This document shows positions 53,614 to 62,577 of a DNA stretch of 64,000 nt, piece after piece (the stretch's first letter is position 1; every line of letters starts with the position of its first letter). Location of the stretch: NCBI GenBank assembly GCA_029974595.1, contig JARKRC010000058.1, positions 1 through 64,000 on the forward strand, read 5' to 3'. The notes below the pieces were generated by a model. It did no database searches and was not told the origin of the DNA. It saw only the letters and a program-made list of their open reading frames with translations. The position numbers were made by a program, and so were the translations under genes. This DNA is from Ereboglobus sp. (lineage in GTDB: Bacteria; Verrucomicrobiota; Verrucomicrobiia; Opitutales; Opitutaceae).

Positions 53614-53988
53614 ATGTCTTCGGCGGCCTATTTACCGGTTCTCATCCAAATCCTCCTTGCGGCGGGAGTCGCGACGGGGGTTGTTTTTGTCTCGCAATTT
53701 CTCGGGCAGCGCGCGCGGAAAAACGCCATCAAGGACACGCCTTACGAGTGCGGGGTCAAGCCGGACGGATTCGTGCACACGCGCTTCTCGGTAAAATTCT
53801 ACGTCACGGTGATGCTGTTCATCCTGTTCGACATCGAGGTGGTGTTTCTTGTCCCGTGGGCGTTTGTCTACCGCGAATTTCTTGCCAGCCATATTGAAAT
53901 CGTCGTGCCGATCCTGGTGTTCATCGGGGTCATCGTGCTCGGCCTGTTCTATGAGGTGAAGAAGGGCGCTCTCGAATGGGAAAAATAA
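53614..53988 (+). CDS. nuoA: NADH-quinone oxidoreductase subunit A
   Basis: A 124-aa membrane subunit of complex I with three hydrophobic helices. The signature TPYECGVKP and LFILFDIEVVFLVPWAFVY is unmistakable. ATG 53614 (MSSAAYLPVLIQILLAAGV) is preferred to the track start at 53551. No nuoB or other nuo gene follows: the next gene, 36 bp downstream, is the EIIA-DAC fusion. So either the remaining subunits are elsewhere or the operon has been split. Confidence 0.93.
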   Translation: MSSAAYLPVLIQILLAAGVATGVVFVSQFLGQRARKNAIKDTPYECGVKPDGFVHTRFSVKFYVTVMLFILFDIEVVFLVPWAFVYREFLASHIEIVVPILVFIGVIVLGLFYEVKKGALEWEK

Positions 53989-54024
53989 TCCGGCGTTTCC
54001 GCCGCCCGCATTGACCAGTGCCCC

Positions 54025-55389
54025 ATGCGCCTCGAAAAAATCATCGCCCGCCGCCGCATCGTTGAACTCGGCAGCCCCGACATAACAAGCGCGCTCGAAG
54101 AGCTCCTCGAAGTTTCCGTCAGCCGCTTTCCCAACCTAAAGCAGGACGTGCTCCTCAAGGGCCTGCTCCAACGCGAGAGCACGATGACTACGTACCTCGG
54201 CCACGGCGTCGCGCTCCCGCATGTGCGCGTAAGGCTCGGCGGCGACCGCCGCTACATCCTCGCCGTGGGGCGCAGCGTGGCGGGCATTCGTCACGACGGC
54301 ACGAGGGCCGACGAGGCGATCCACCTCATTTTCATGCTCCTGGCCGATGAGCGCGCGCGCGATTACCTGCAAGTGCTCGCGGCCATCGCGCGCCTGATCG
54401 ACGACGAGCAATTCGTCAAGACGCTGCTCGTCGCGCCCAAGCTGGACGACGTTTACGAGTGCCTCTACGCGGCATTCGGCGGCGTCACGGCGCGCCCGCC
54501 GCAGGTTCCGCAAAGCAGCATGAACCGCATGATGATCGCCGAATCGGAACGCGTGGCGAAAGGCACCGCGTGCGGCATGATCATGGTGTTTGGCGACACG
54601 TTCAACGGCGCAGCCGAGCTCGGGCACTGGTCGCTGAAGACAAAATCGATCCTCGTCACGCGCAACCTGATCGACCCCGTGCAAACGCACGGGAAATTCG
54701 CGGAGATCATCCAGGTACGCTCGTTTTCGAGCCAGCGGCTCGCGCAGCTGCGCAGCGCGATCATCGTCGGCCTCACGCGCGGCATCATCTCCTTCAAGGA
54801 CCGCATCTGCTGCCTTGCGGGCCTCGCCGGCAGCAACCAGTTCGACACGATCGTCGTCGTCGATGTGGGCCGCGAATTCCAGACGCTCCTCACGCACAAC
54901 ACCGACCTGCTCCCCGACGACGTGAAGCCCGAGGTGCTCGAGCGCGTCATCGCCGTCGCGAGCGAGCTCGCCGTCGAGGGGCGCGAAGGCAAGCCCGTGG
55001 GCTGTCTCTTCGTGCTCGGCGACACCGCGCGCGTGGACAAGCTCACCAAGCCCCTCGTGCTGAATCCATTTTTTGGATACAAGGAGGAGGACCGCAACAT
55101 CCTCAATCCGTTCATGGACGAGACCATCAAGGAGTTCTCGTCGATCGACGGCGCCTTTGTGATTCGCGGCGACGGCGTCGTCATGAGCGCCGGCAGCCTG
55201 ATCCAGGCGGCGGACAACAGTCACGCGCTTCCCGGCGGGCTTGGCAGCCGCCACGCGGCGGCGGCGGCGATTTCCGTGGCGACGGGTTGCATCGCCATAG
55301 CTGTTTCATCGAGCACCGGCCAGGTGACGCTTTTCCGCCGCGGCGTGATGCTCACGCTGATGGAAAAAGGCAAACTGGCCAAGGTTTGA
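54025..55389 (+). CDS. PTS EIIA-like domain fused to a diadenylate cyclase (DAC) domain
   Basis: A soluble 454-aa fusion. Residues 1-155 form a fructose/mannitol-type EIIA domain with the phosphorylatable histidine H66 in GHGVALPHVRVRLG. Residues about 180-300 are a linker domain of alpha/beta type, possibly a degenerate nucleotide-binding or EIIA-like unit. Residues about 360-445 are a DisA_N/DAC domain: DGA (375-377) and GSRH (407-410) stand for the family's DGA and RHR motifs, followed by AAISVAT and VSSSTGQVTLFRRG. DAC enzymes make c-di-AMP from two ATP. The second motif is GSRHAAA rather than GTRHRAA, so activity needs testing. It follows nuoA by 36 bp. Confidence 0.85.
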   Translation: MRLEKIIARRRIVELGSPDITSALEELLEVSVSRFPNLKQDVLLKGLLQRESTMTTYLGHGVALPHVRVRLGGDRRYILAVGRSVAGIRHDGTRADEAIHLIFMLLADERARDYLQVLAAIARLIDDEQFVKTLLVAPKLDDVYECLYAAFGGVTARPPQVPQSSMNRMMIAESERVAKGTACGMIMVFGDTFNGAAELGHWSLKTKSILVTRNLIDPVQTHGKFAEIIQVRSFSSQRLAQLRSAIIVGLTRGIISFKDRICCLAGLAGSNQFDTIVVVDVGREFQTLLTHNTDLLPDDVKPEVLERVIAVASELAVEGREGKPVGCLFVLGDTARVDKLTKPLVLNPFFGYKEEDRNILNPFMDETIKEFSSIDGAFVIRGDGVVMSAGSLIQAADNSHALPGGLGSRHAAAAAISVATGCIAIAVSSSTGQVTLFRRGVMLTLMEKGKLAKV

Positions 55390-55514
55390 GGCGGGCAAAG
55401 GGAAGGGTGAAAAAGGAAGGGAGAAACCGGAATCCGCCTTTGGCGTGCTTCTCCTTTCATCTTCATGTTTCGGCTCAGCCCTGAGCCCCGCGCTGCTTGT
55501 CTTGCATCTGCGAT

Positions 55515-56270
55515 TCACATCCGGCCCAGATGCGCGAGCACTTGGGCGAGCGCGGCGGTGACCGCCGTCTCGGTGCGCAAGACCCGGGGGCCGAGATGCG
55601 CGAAATCGAACTGCGCGGCGCGCAATTGCCCGCGCTCGGCGGCCGTCCAGCCGCGCTCGGAGCCGAGCGCCAGCACGAACGCGGAATGACGGCCCGTCGC
55701 GAGCGTTTCGCCGAGCGAGGCGGGCGATTCGTAGTTGTCGAGCGCGATGCGGCGCGCGCCGGGCCGTTCCGCCGCGAGCGCGGCGATGGTTGCCGCGAGC
55801 GTATTCGAAAACGTGATGCGCGGGATGCGCGTGCAGAAGGCTTGCGCCGCGCCGGCGACGAGGTGGCGCCGGTATTCGCCGGTCGTCCAGAGCGTGCTTT
55901 GCGCGTAAGAGGGCTCGCCGCGTTCGGTCGCGACGAAGTGCATTTCCGAAACACCGAGCGCGGCGGCTTCGTTGAGAATCTTGCGCGCGGTTTGCGGGCG
56001 CGGGAGGCCGATGATGAGCGCGACGGGCGGAAGGGGCGGGGGTGGCGAGGCCCAGCGAAAAGTGAGCGCGAGGGCGGCGGAGCCCGAAGTGATGGCGGAG
56101 AGGGTCGCCTTGCCCCGCGGGCCGTCGATGAGGCCGGCATCGAAGGTGTCGCCCGGTTTGCGGCGGAGGACGTCGATGATGTGCGCGGCGCGCGGATCGG
56201 CTTGCGGCAGCGAGAGCGAATCACATGCGGGGGACGAAAACTCGCCGGAGTCGAAGAGGATGATGTTCAT
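55515..56270 (-). CDS. rsmE: 16S rRNA (uracil1498-N3)-methyltransferase RsmE
   Basis: A SPOUT-family methyltransferase of 251 aa. A short N-terminal PUA-like part (HIIDVLRRKPGDTFDAGLID) is followed by the SPOUT knot with FVLALGSERGWTAAERG and the signature LGPRVLRTETAV near the C-terminus, which binds SAM. Residues IALDNYES fit the family's core. It is convergent with the EIIA-DAC gene, 125 bp away, and 47 bp downstream of the hypothetical gene in the same direction. Confidence 0.93.
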   Translation of the reverse strand: MNIILFDSGEFSSPACDSLSLPQADPRAAHIIDVLRRKPGDTFDAGLIDGPRGKATLSAITSGSAALALTFRWASPPPPLPPVALIIGLPRPQTARKILNEAAALGVSEMHFVATERGEPSYAQSTLWTTGEYRRHLVAGAAQAFCTRIPRITFSNTLAATIAALAAERPGARRIALDNYESPASLGETLATGRHSAFVLALGSERGWTAAERGQLRAAQFDFAHLGPRVLRTETAVTAALAQVLAHLGRM

Positions 56271-56317
56271 GGGCGCGCGTTGCCAAATACTGCGGGTGCC
56301 GGCGATGCGCGTCCCCG

Positions 56318-57544
56318 TTACTTTGTTTTTTTGCCGCCCTGGCTTTTGGAATTTTTGCCGCTTTTTGTGGCGGGGCGGGCTGTGATTTTCCCGGTGGGGG
56401 AGGCGTTGAGGACGTTGCCGTTGGCAAGGCTGTTGAGCCAGGTCATGTTTTTTTCGAGGTAGGCGCTGCCGACTTCGTCGCCGAGACTGGCGCGCACGTC
56501 GTTGCGGATTTGGTTGGAGAGGCTTCTGAGGGCTTGCTGCCTGTCCCCTAGCGAGAGGCTTTTGTCGGATGCGATTTGTTGCGAGAGGCTGACGGCCTGG
56601 TCGCGCAGGCCGTAGACCTTGTCAACGGTGGACGCGGGGATGTCGAAGCGGGTGGCGGCGCCTTGGAGCGCGGCGTAGTCGCTGTCGTTGGCGCGGAGGA
56701 ATGCGGTGTAGCGCTCGGGGCCGAGGAGGTCGCGGAGCTGCTGCGCGGCGAGGGCTTGGGCGGCGGAATTGTTTTTGGAGTTGTTCAGGCTTTGCGCGAT
56801 GTCGAAGGCGGCTTTGTATTCGGCTTCGGTGGAATCGGGGAGGCCGGAGAAGTGTTTGCGGAGTTCGTGGGACGTGGGGGAGTAGCGCAGGTCATATTCG
56901 GCGAGTTCGGCGGGGGAGAGGATGGCTTCGAGGTCGCGGCGTTGTTCCTGCCGGAGGAGCCTGCGGCTGGCGTCGTCGGAGGGGACGCGGAAGGCCGAGG
57001 TTTCGTCGGCGATGTTGTCTTGCATGCTGCCGTAGTCGCGGCGGAGTTGCTGGATGGCGGCGGCTTTTTCGGGAGGGAGGAAGGCATAGCGGGTCGCGGC
57101 GGCGCCGGCGTATTCGTCGCCGAGGACGTTGGCGGCGCGGGCTTCGATTTGCTCGGAGAGGGAGCGGAGTTCGGAGCGTTCGGCGGCGGTGAGCTGGTTT
57201 TTGCTGGTGGCGGTTTGCTGCCAGTAGGGTTTGCCTGCGTTTTTGGCGTCGAGCATGGCGCGCTGGCGGTCGCGAAGGGGTTTCCAGAGCATGGCGCGCA
57301 CGACTTCGCGGGCGATCTCGTCGGAAAAGCCCGCGGCGGTGAGTTTGTTCTGGAGGGTGGCGAGTTCGGCGTCGTCGGGGAGGCTGGCGACGGCCGCCGC
57401 GGCGCGTTCGGCGGCGGTCTTTGGGGTTTTGGTGGCGCGCGCGCTGGCGGATGGGGCGGGGGATTTCCCGCCGGGACGCGTGATGATGAGCGCGGCGTTT
57501 GCGACGAGGGAGAGGGCGAGGAGGAAGGGGATGAGTTTCTTCAT
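56318..57544 (-). CDS. Hypothetical exported or membrane-anchored protein, 408 aa
   Basis: I do not recognise the family. It begins with a hydrophobic segment (MKKLIPFLLALSLVANAALI) that is either a signal peptide or an anchor, followed by a low-complexity A/S/T/K linker (residues 28-55) and a long all-helical, charged region (about 55-380) that looks like a periplasmic coiled or helical-bundle protein, e.g. QLTAAERSELRSLSEQIEAR. The C-terminus is basic (GKNSKSQGGKKTK). It is divergent from trmB and upstream of rsmE. Confidence 0.75.
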   Translation of the reverse strand: MKKLIPFLLALSLVANAALIITRPGGKSPAPSASARATKTPKTAAERAAAAVASLPDDAELATLQNKLTAAGFSDEIAREVVRAMLWKPLRDRQRAMLDAKNAGKPYWQQTATSKNQLTAAERSELRSLSEQIEARAANVLGDEYAGAAATRYAFLPPEKAAAIQQLRRDYGSMQDNIADETSAFRVPSDDASRRLLRQEQRRDLEAILSPAELAEYDLRYSPTSHELRKHFSGLPDSTEAEYKAAFDIAQSLNNSKNNSAAQALAAQQLRDLLGPERYTAFLRANDSDYAALQGAATRFDIPASTVDKVYGLRDQAVSLSQQIASDKSLSLGDRQQALRSLSNQIRNDVRASLGDEVGSAYLEKNMTWLNSLANGNVLNASPTGKITARPATKSGKNSKSQGGKKTK

Positions 57545-57633
57545 GGAGGCGGATGGGCGCAGGTTTTCGAGACGGCGCTGGCAGGGAGATGGTTACGGAG
57601 ACGGCGGGGGCACAACACAATTCTTGCGTCCCG

Positions 57634-58293
57634 ATGCGGGGCGGGCAACGTAGCGCGCTCGTGGAAAATCCCGTTCGCACCGCCAACTATCTCGCCGAGC
57701 GCGATTCGCGCATCGCCGCGCTTCGCGGTTTGCTCGCGTCGCTTTTGCGCGATCATGAGCGCATCGTGTTGGAAATCGGCTGCGGGCACGGGCATTTCCT
57801 GACGGCGTATGCGAGCGCGCATGCGGGCGCGCCGTTTTGCGCGGGGCTGGATATCATCAGCGAGCGGGTGCGCCGGGCGAATCGCAAGTGCGCGCGGGCG
57901 GGGCTGGATGCCAGGCTGGCGTTCATTCATGCGGAGGCGGCGGAATTTTTGTCGGTGTTGCCGGGGCATGTGAGGCTGGCGGATGTTTTTGTTTTGTTTC
58001 CCGATCCGTGGCCGAAGCGGCGGCACCACAAGCACCGTTTGATTCGCGGGGAGATTCTCGACGGGCTTGCGGAGCGCGCGGCACCCGGAGCGCGCCTGTG
58101 TTTCCGCACGGATGACCGCGAGTATTTCACCGCGGCGCGCGCGACGATCGGCGGGCACGCACGCTGGCGCATCGCGGGGGGCGACCCGGCGGCGTCATGG
58201 CCGTTTGAATACGCGACCGTCTTTCAGGAGAAGGCGGCGGGATATCAGTCGCTCGTGGCGGTGTGTGAATCAAGTCGCGGGGCGTGTGGATGA
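57634..58293 (+). CDS. trmB: tRNA (guanine46-N7)-methyltransferase TrmB
   Basis: A SAM-dependent methyltransferase of about 219 aa that makes m7G46 in tRNA variable loops. It has the SAM-binding LEIGCGHGHFLTAYA and the family signature FVLFPDPWPKRRHHKHRL, plus RTDDREYFTAA. The track starts at 57553; ATG 57634 (MRGGQRSALVENPVRTANYL) or GTG 57661 are better starts. It stands just upstream of the atp operon on the same strand, with a 225-bp gap. Confidence 0.92.
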   Translation: MRGGQRSALVENPVRTANYLAERDSRIAALRGLLASLLRDHERIVLEIGCGHGHFLTAYASAHAGAPFCAGLDIISERVRRANRKCARAGLDARLAFIHAEAAEFLSVLPGHVRLADVFVLFPDPWPKRRHHKHRLIRGEILDGLAERAAPGARLCFRTDDREYFTAARATIGGHARWRIAGGDPAASWPFEYATVFQEKAAGYQSLVAVCESSRGACG

Positions 58294-58518
58294 TGCGTCG
58301 CGGACAATGGGCGGGCAGCGTGTCCGCCGGCCGGGTTTGGCAGCCGTTGATTCCCGAAAAATTACCGTCCGAACGTTTTTTTCCTAGCGTCTTGGGCTCA
58401 ACTGGTAAACATTCGATCAAATTTTTTTCTTCCGTTGACGCGATGCAAGCCCTTCGCCTACGTCGCGCCCCTTTTAATCAACAACTTCAGCCAATACCAG
58501 TTCGCTTGCATCAAAAAT

Positions 58519-59397
58519 ATGTCCCGCCGGAAAAAATCAGCCCTCGCTTTTTTAAGTAGTTTCCCGTTTGCGACAGCGGCGTTTGCGGCAGGAGAAGGCG
58601 GACATGGTGTTTCGTCGGCCCCCGCGCCTCTCATTGATTTCGGCGGGGGATGGCATATCACGAACAGCATGGCGACGGGGTGGCTCGTATCGCTCGCGAT
58701 CATTTGTGTGGTCATTTTTGCGTTGCGCCGGCCAAAGCTGTTTCCGACGAAAACGCAGGCGGTCTTTGAATCGCTTATCGAGGCCTTGCGCGATTTGTTC
58801 GAGCCGATTGTGGGCAAAAAGGCTTTTCCGGCGGTGTTTCCGCTCCTCATTACATTCTTTCTCTTCATCCTCATGCAGAATTGGATGGGGCTGCTCCCGG
58901 GCGTGGGCACGCTGGGTTTTGGGCATGAGGAGAATGGCCATTTTCATCTGACGACACCGCTTATCCGGCCTTTCACGGCGGATTTTAACGGCACGATCGC
59001 GCTTGCGCTGATTTCCTTCGGTGCGTTTTTGATTATCATCTTCAAATACGCCGGACCGAAGGCCGTTTTTTATGACTGGTTTGGCAACAAGGCCGACAAA
59101 AAAGAGACACCGGCGGTGCTGTATTTCGTGCTTACGATTGTGTTTTTGCTCGTCGGTGTGATTGAGATTTTCTCGGTCGCGATCCGTCCCTTCACGCTTT
59201 CGGTGCGTCTTTTCGGCAATGTTTTCGGCGGCGAAAACCTCCTGCACGGCACGGGCTACTTCTTTATCTTCTATTTCATGGAATTGCTCGTCGGGCTCAT
59301 CCAGGCGCTCGTTTTCACGCTCCTTAGCGCCACTTACATCGGCCTTATTTGCAATCATGACAGTGGCGAGCATGCCGAAGGGCACGCGTCACATTGA
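58519..59397 (+). CDS. atpB: F1Fo ATP synthase subunit a
   Basis: A 292-aa integral subunit forming the proton half-channels. ATG 58519 (MSRRKKSALAFLSSFPFATA) begins a likely signal-like leader; the track start at 58435 is rejected. The essential arginine lies in FTLSVRLFGNVFGGENLL, and the C-terminal helix pair (LLVGLIQALVFTLLSATYIG) is typical. No atpI or atpZ gene precedes it. It opens the operon atpB-E-F-H-A-G-D. Confidence 0.95.
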   Translation: MSRRKKSALAFLSSFPFATAAFAAGEGGHGVSSAPAPLIDFGGGWHITNSMATGWLVSLAIICVVIFALRRPKLFPTKTQAVFESLIEALRDLFEPIVGKKAFPAVFPLLITFFLFILMQNWMGLLPGVGTLGFGHEENGHFHLTTPLIRPFTADFNGTIALALISFGAFLIIIFKYAGPKAVFYDWFGNKADKKETPAVLYFVLTIVFLLVGVIEIFSVAIRPFTLSVRLFGNVFGGENLLHGTGYFFIFYFMELLVGLIQALVFTLLSATYIGLICNHDSGEHAEGHASH

Positions 59398-59484
59398 CAC
59401 TTTACCGTCGGGAGCGTGCCAAAGAGCGCGCACGGCGGCACCTCCAACCAACCAGATACAATAGCATAGCTAACAATAACTAAC

Positions 59485-59706
59485 ATGAACATCATCGCCC
59501 AAGTCGTTTCTTCCGGAATCACCGGCAATATCGCCAGCGCCCTCGGCCTCCTCGGAGCCGCCATCGGCGTCGGCATGATCGGCACCAAGGCCGCCGAGGC
59601 CGTGGGTCGCAATCCCGGCGCGTCCGGCAAAGTCCTCGTCCAAGCCATCATCGGCATGGCGCTCGCAGAAGGTCTCGGCATTCTCGCCCTCTTCCTCGCC
59701 CGATAA
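59485..59706 (+). CDS. atpE: F1Fo ATP synthase subunit c
   Basis: A 73-aa hairpin of two helices forming the rotor ring. Helix 1 is glycine-rich (ALGLLGAAIGVGMIG), the polar loop is GRNPGAS, and the ion-binding carboxylate is E62 in MALAEGLGIL. The Gln and Ser/Thr of Na+-type rings are absent, so a proton-driven enzyme is inferred. It is followed by an intercistronic hairpin. Confidence 0.97.
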   Translation: MNIIAQVVSSGITGNIASALGLLGAAIGVGMIGTKAAEAVGRNPGASGKVLVQAIIGMALAEGLGILALFLAR

Positions 59707-59724
59707 GACAATGCGAATGTGGCT

Positions 59725-59746
59725 GGCGCATGGCTTCTCATGCGCC
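59725..59746 (+). promoter_or_regulatory. Intercistronic hairpin after atpE
   Basis: GGCGCATG-GCTTCT-CATGCGCC is a perfect 8-bp stem with a 6-base loop, 19 bp after the atpE stop. No T-run follows. Such hairpins often stabilise or partly terminate the atpE message, helping to supply many c subunits per enzyme (known in other bacteria; inferred here). Confidence 0.5.
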
Positions 59747-59804
59747 CGCCGCAAGCGCTTCCCCTCCGTTTTAGTCAGTAAGCAACCGCTCCTCGCCAAA
59801 CAAT

Positions 59805-60374
59805 ATGCTGCATACGCTCACACTCGCAGTCGTCGCCACACACGAAACCGCACAAGCCTCCGGGATATTGGACCAGCTCGGACTGGGTAAATTTGGCATC
59901 GAATGGCAGGCCGTCGTTTTCCAGATGATCAGCTTTCTGATCCTCTTTGGCGTGCTTTACTGGTTCGGCATCAAGCCCATCATCGCCACAATGGGCGAGC
60001 GCCAGAAAAAAATCGAGTCCGGCGTCGCCTATGCCGAACAGATGAAAAAAGAGCTCGAAGCCTCGCAGCAAAAACAGGAAGCCATCCTGCGCGAAGCCCA
60101 GGCCAAGGCGCAGCAAATCGTCGCCGACACCCAAAAAGCCTCCAAGGAATACGCCGACAAACAGCAGCAGGAATCCATCGCCAAGGCCGCCGACATCGTC
60201 GCCAAGGCCCGGCAGGCTGTCGAACTCGAGCACAAGAAAATGCTCGCCGACGCCCGCGGCGAAATCGCCCGCCTCGTCGTCGCCACCACCGAGCGCGTCC
60301 TTGCCAAACGGCTGACCGATGCCGACCGCGCCGCGTATAACGAAACCGCCGCAAAAGAACTCACCAACGTCTGA
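59805..60374 (+). CDS. atpF: F1Fo ATP synthase subunit b
   Basis: A 189-aa peripheral-stalk subunit. One membrane helix near residues 35-57 (VVFQMISFLILFGVLYWFGI) is followed by a long charged coiled-coil (about 60-170) that reaches the delta subunit at the top of F1. The N-terminus before the helix is extended. It is separated from atpH by a 195-bp gap filled by a repeat-bounded element. Confidence 0.95.
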   Translation: MLHTLTLAVVATHETAQASGILDQLGLGKFGIEWQAVVFQMISFLILFGVLYWFGIKPIIATMGERQKKIESGVAYAEQMKKELEASQQKQEAILREAQAKAQQIVADTQKASKEYADKQQQESIAKAADIVAKARQAVELEHKKMLADARGEIARLVVATTERVLAKRLTDADRAAYNETAAKELTNV

Positions 60375-60376
60375 AA

Positions 60377-60562
60377 AAAGTAGGAAGTAGGAATTAGGAA
60401 TTAAGAAGTGCCAAGTCCGCGCGTTTCACGCGCAGAATCAAAAAAACGCCACGACCAACTCACAACTTCACATCAAGCCGTCACACCCATCTGCGCGCGA
60501 AGCGCGCGCTGTTGGGGCTGCAAGCCCCCACTTCTTAATTCATAATTCTTACTTCTTAATTT
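60377..60562. mobile_element. Gene-less cassette-like element between atpF and atpH
   Basis: A block of 186 bp bounded by 34-bp inverted repeats with four mismatches (60377-60410 and 60529-60562). The left arm, AAAGTAGGAAGTAGGAATTA..., is nearly the same as the arm of the atpG-atpD cassette. The core has no gene; it holds two GC-rich hairpins (GCGCGCGAAGCGCGC near 60493-60507, and GGGGCTGCAAGCCCC). It may be a deleted or solo form of the cassette. Confidence 0.6.
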
Positions 60563-60569
60563 CCCTCTG

Positions 60570-60971
60570 ATGAAAGCCGACAAACGCACGACACAACTCG
60601 CCCGCCAGCTCCTTAAATTGAGTCTCGACGCTGATGGACGCCCATCCGCTGAACGCGTTGCCGGAGTCCTCGCCTATATCGAAAAAACAAAACCCGCGCG
60701 CGCCCTTGCCCTCCTCCACGCGTATCACCGCCTGCTCGCCGTCGAAGTCGCGCGCACGCAGGCCGTCATCGAGCACGCCGGTCCCGTCAGCGACGCCATT
60801 GTCGAGCAAATCGCCGCCGTGATGACCCAAAAATACAACCGCCCCATCGTCGCTGCGCCCAAACCCGCCCCCGCGCTCATCGCGGGCCTCCGCATTCGTG
60901 TCGGCGATGACGTTTACGACAATTCCGCCCTCGGCGCCCTCAAGGAACTCGCCGACGCAACCGCCATTTGA
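60570..60971 (+). CDS. atpH: F1Fo ATP synthase subunit delta, short form
   Basis: A 133-aa subunit linking the stalk to F1. The C-terminal part is typical ([20 protein letters not shown]). Most delta subunits have about 175-180 aa; here the N-terminal six-helix domain is reduced to some 35 residues before the C-terminal-like region. The gene starts 8 bp after the repeat-bounded element in the atpF-atpH gap, so the truncation may stem from that insertion, or short deltas may be normal in this lineage. Confidence 0.88.
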   Translation: MKADKRTTQLARQLLKLSLDADGRPSAERVAGVLAYIEKTKPARALALLHAYHRLLAVEVARTQAVIEHAGPVSDAIVEQIAAVMTQKYNRPIVAAPKPAPALIAGLRIRVGDDVYDNSALGALKELADATAI

Positions 60972-60992
60972 AAGCCCCCCTCCGCCGCCATC

Positions 60993-61037
60993 CGTTTTTC
61001 CAAATCCTGATTTTCCACATTCCATTTTTCCAATTCC
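60993..61037. repeat. Iterated T/C-rich repeat at the atpH-atpA junction
   Basis: Three imperfect copies of a unit like TTTTTCCAAATCC (TTTTTCCAAATCC, ATTTTCCACATTCC, ATTTTTCCAATTCC) fill the gap before atpA. They are direct, not inverted. The pattern recalls the repeat arms of the cassettes in this operon, with another sequence. Confidence 0.45.
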
Positions 61038-61041
61038 AGCC

Positions 61042-62565
61042 ATGACCGTCCTCGAACAAGTTGAAGCCCAAATCGCCCAACTCAGCAACCGCACCACAAA
61101 ACGCAACACCGGCACCATCCGCGCACTCGCCGACGGCGTCGCCCAAATCGACGGGCTTTCCGGCGTCATGTATAACGAAATGGTGCAGTTCCCCGGCAAC
61201 GCCATCGGCATCGCCCTCAACCTCGGCCAGGACGAAGTTGGCTGCGTCATCCTCGGCGACATCGCCAAGCTCAAGGAAGGCGACGAGGTCCAGACCACCG
61301 GCAAACTCCTCTCCGTCCCCGTCGGCAAGGCGCTCCTTGGCCGCGTCGTTGACGCTCTCGGACAGCCGGTTGACGGCAAAGGCCCCATCGACGCCAGAGA
61401 AACCTATCCCGTCGAACGCATCGCCCCCGGCATCATCGCCCGCAAATCCGTTTCCCAGCCCGTCTTCACCGGCATCACCGCCATCGACTCGATGATCCCC
61501 ATCGGACGCGGACAGCGCGAACTCATCATCGGCGACCGCGGCACTGGCAAGACCACCATCGCCATCGACACCATTCTCAATCAGGCCAAGATCAACAAAG
61601 TCGGCCTCGCCAGCGGCGACCCCAAGTTCCGCCCGATCTACTCGATCTACGTCGCCGTCGGACAAAAGAATTCCAATATCGTCCGCACCATCGCCACCCT
61701 CGAAGCGGCCGGCGCCCTCGAATACACCGTCATCGTTGCCGCCCCCGCCGCCGACAACGTCGCCAACCAATACATCGCCCCCTTCGCCGGCGCTGCCATG
61801 GGCGAGTGGTTCATGGAAAACGACATGGACGCGCTGATCATTTACGACGATCTCTCCAAGCACGCCGTCGCCTACCGCCAGATTTCGCTCATCCTCAAGC
61901 GTCCCTCCGGACGCGAAGCCTATCCCGGCGACGTTTTCTATCTCCACTCCCGCCTCCTTGAGCGCGCCGCGCGTCTCGACGGCAAAGGCTCCCTCACCGC
62001 GCTGCCCATCGTCGAAACCCTCGCGGGCGACATCTCCGCCTACATTCCGACGAACATCATCTCGATCACCGACGGGCAAATCTTCCTCGAAACCGACCTC
62101 TTCAACCAAGGCACCCGCCCCGCCGTCTCCGTCGGTCTCTCGGTTTCCCGCGTCGGCTCCGCCGCGCAAATCAAGGCCACCAAGCAAGTCGGCGGCAAAC
62201 TCAAGGGCGAACTTGCCCAGTTCCGCGAACTCGCCGCCTTTGCCCAATTCGGCTCCGACCTCGACGAACGCACCAAGAAGCAACTCGACCGCGGCTCCCG
62301 CATCGTCGAACTCTTCAAGCAACCCGCCAGCGCCCCCATTCCCATCGAGCAGCAATGCGTGACCCTCTGGGCCATGCAAAAAGGCTATTACGACGCCCTC
62401 GAAATCAAGGACATCATCCCGGCGGCGCGCAGCCTCCGCGAGTTCTTCGCCACCCGCAAGGACGCCCTCCTCGCCGAAATTCGCACCAAGGCCGCTCTCG
62501 ACAAGGACCTCGAATCCAAGATCAAAGCCGCCGCCGACGAGTGGAAACTCACGCAAAAAGCCTGA
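61042..62565 (+). CDS. atpA: F1Fo ATP synthase subunit alpha
   Basis: A 507-aa F1 subunit. The track begins at 60898, but ATG 61042 ([20 protein letters not shown]) is the family start. Walker A is GDRGTGKT (164-171), and the family signature [17 protein letters not shown] is present. No clear Shine-Dalgarno precedes the start: the upstream gap is filled by T/C-rich repeats. Confidence 0.97.
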   Translation: MTVLEQVEAQIAQLSNRTTKRNTGTIRALADGVAQIDGLSGVMYNEMVQFPGNAIGIALNLGQDEVGCVILGDIAKLKEGDEVQTTGKLLSVPVGKALLGRVVDALGQPVDGKGPIDARETYPVERIAPGIIARKSVSQPVFTGITAIDSMIPIGRGQRELIIGDRGTGKTTIAIDTILNQAKINKVGLASGDPKFRPIYSIYVAVGQKNSNIVRTIATLEAAGALEYTVIVAAPAADNVANQYIAPFAGAAMGEWFMENDMDALIIYDDLSKHAVAYRQISLILKRPSGREAYPGDVFYLHSRLLERAARLDGKGSLTALPIVETLAGDISAYIPTNIISITDGQIFLETDLFNQGTRPAVSVGLSVSRVGSAAQIKATKQVGGKLKGELAQFRELAAFAQFGSDLDERTKKQLDRGSRIVELFKQPASAPIPIEQQCVTLWAMQKGYYDALEIKDIIPAARSLREFFATRKDALLAEIRTKAALDKDLESKIKAAADEWKLTQKA

Positions 62566-62577
62566 TCACATACATTC

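Noticed and set aside
55390-55514. Purine-rich left part and pyrimidine-rich right part between the EIIA-DAC gene and rsmE as another cassette
   Set aside because: The arms pair poorly (many mismatches) and do not show the iterated units of the sdh and atp cassettes.
60940-62556. Minus-strand ORF of 538 aa
   Set aside because: Antisense to atpA; no motif and biased composition.
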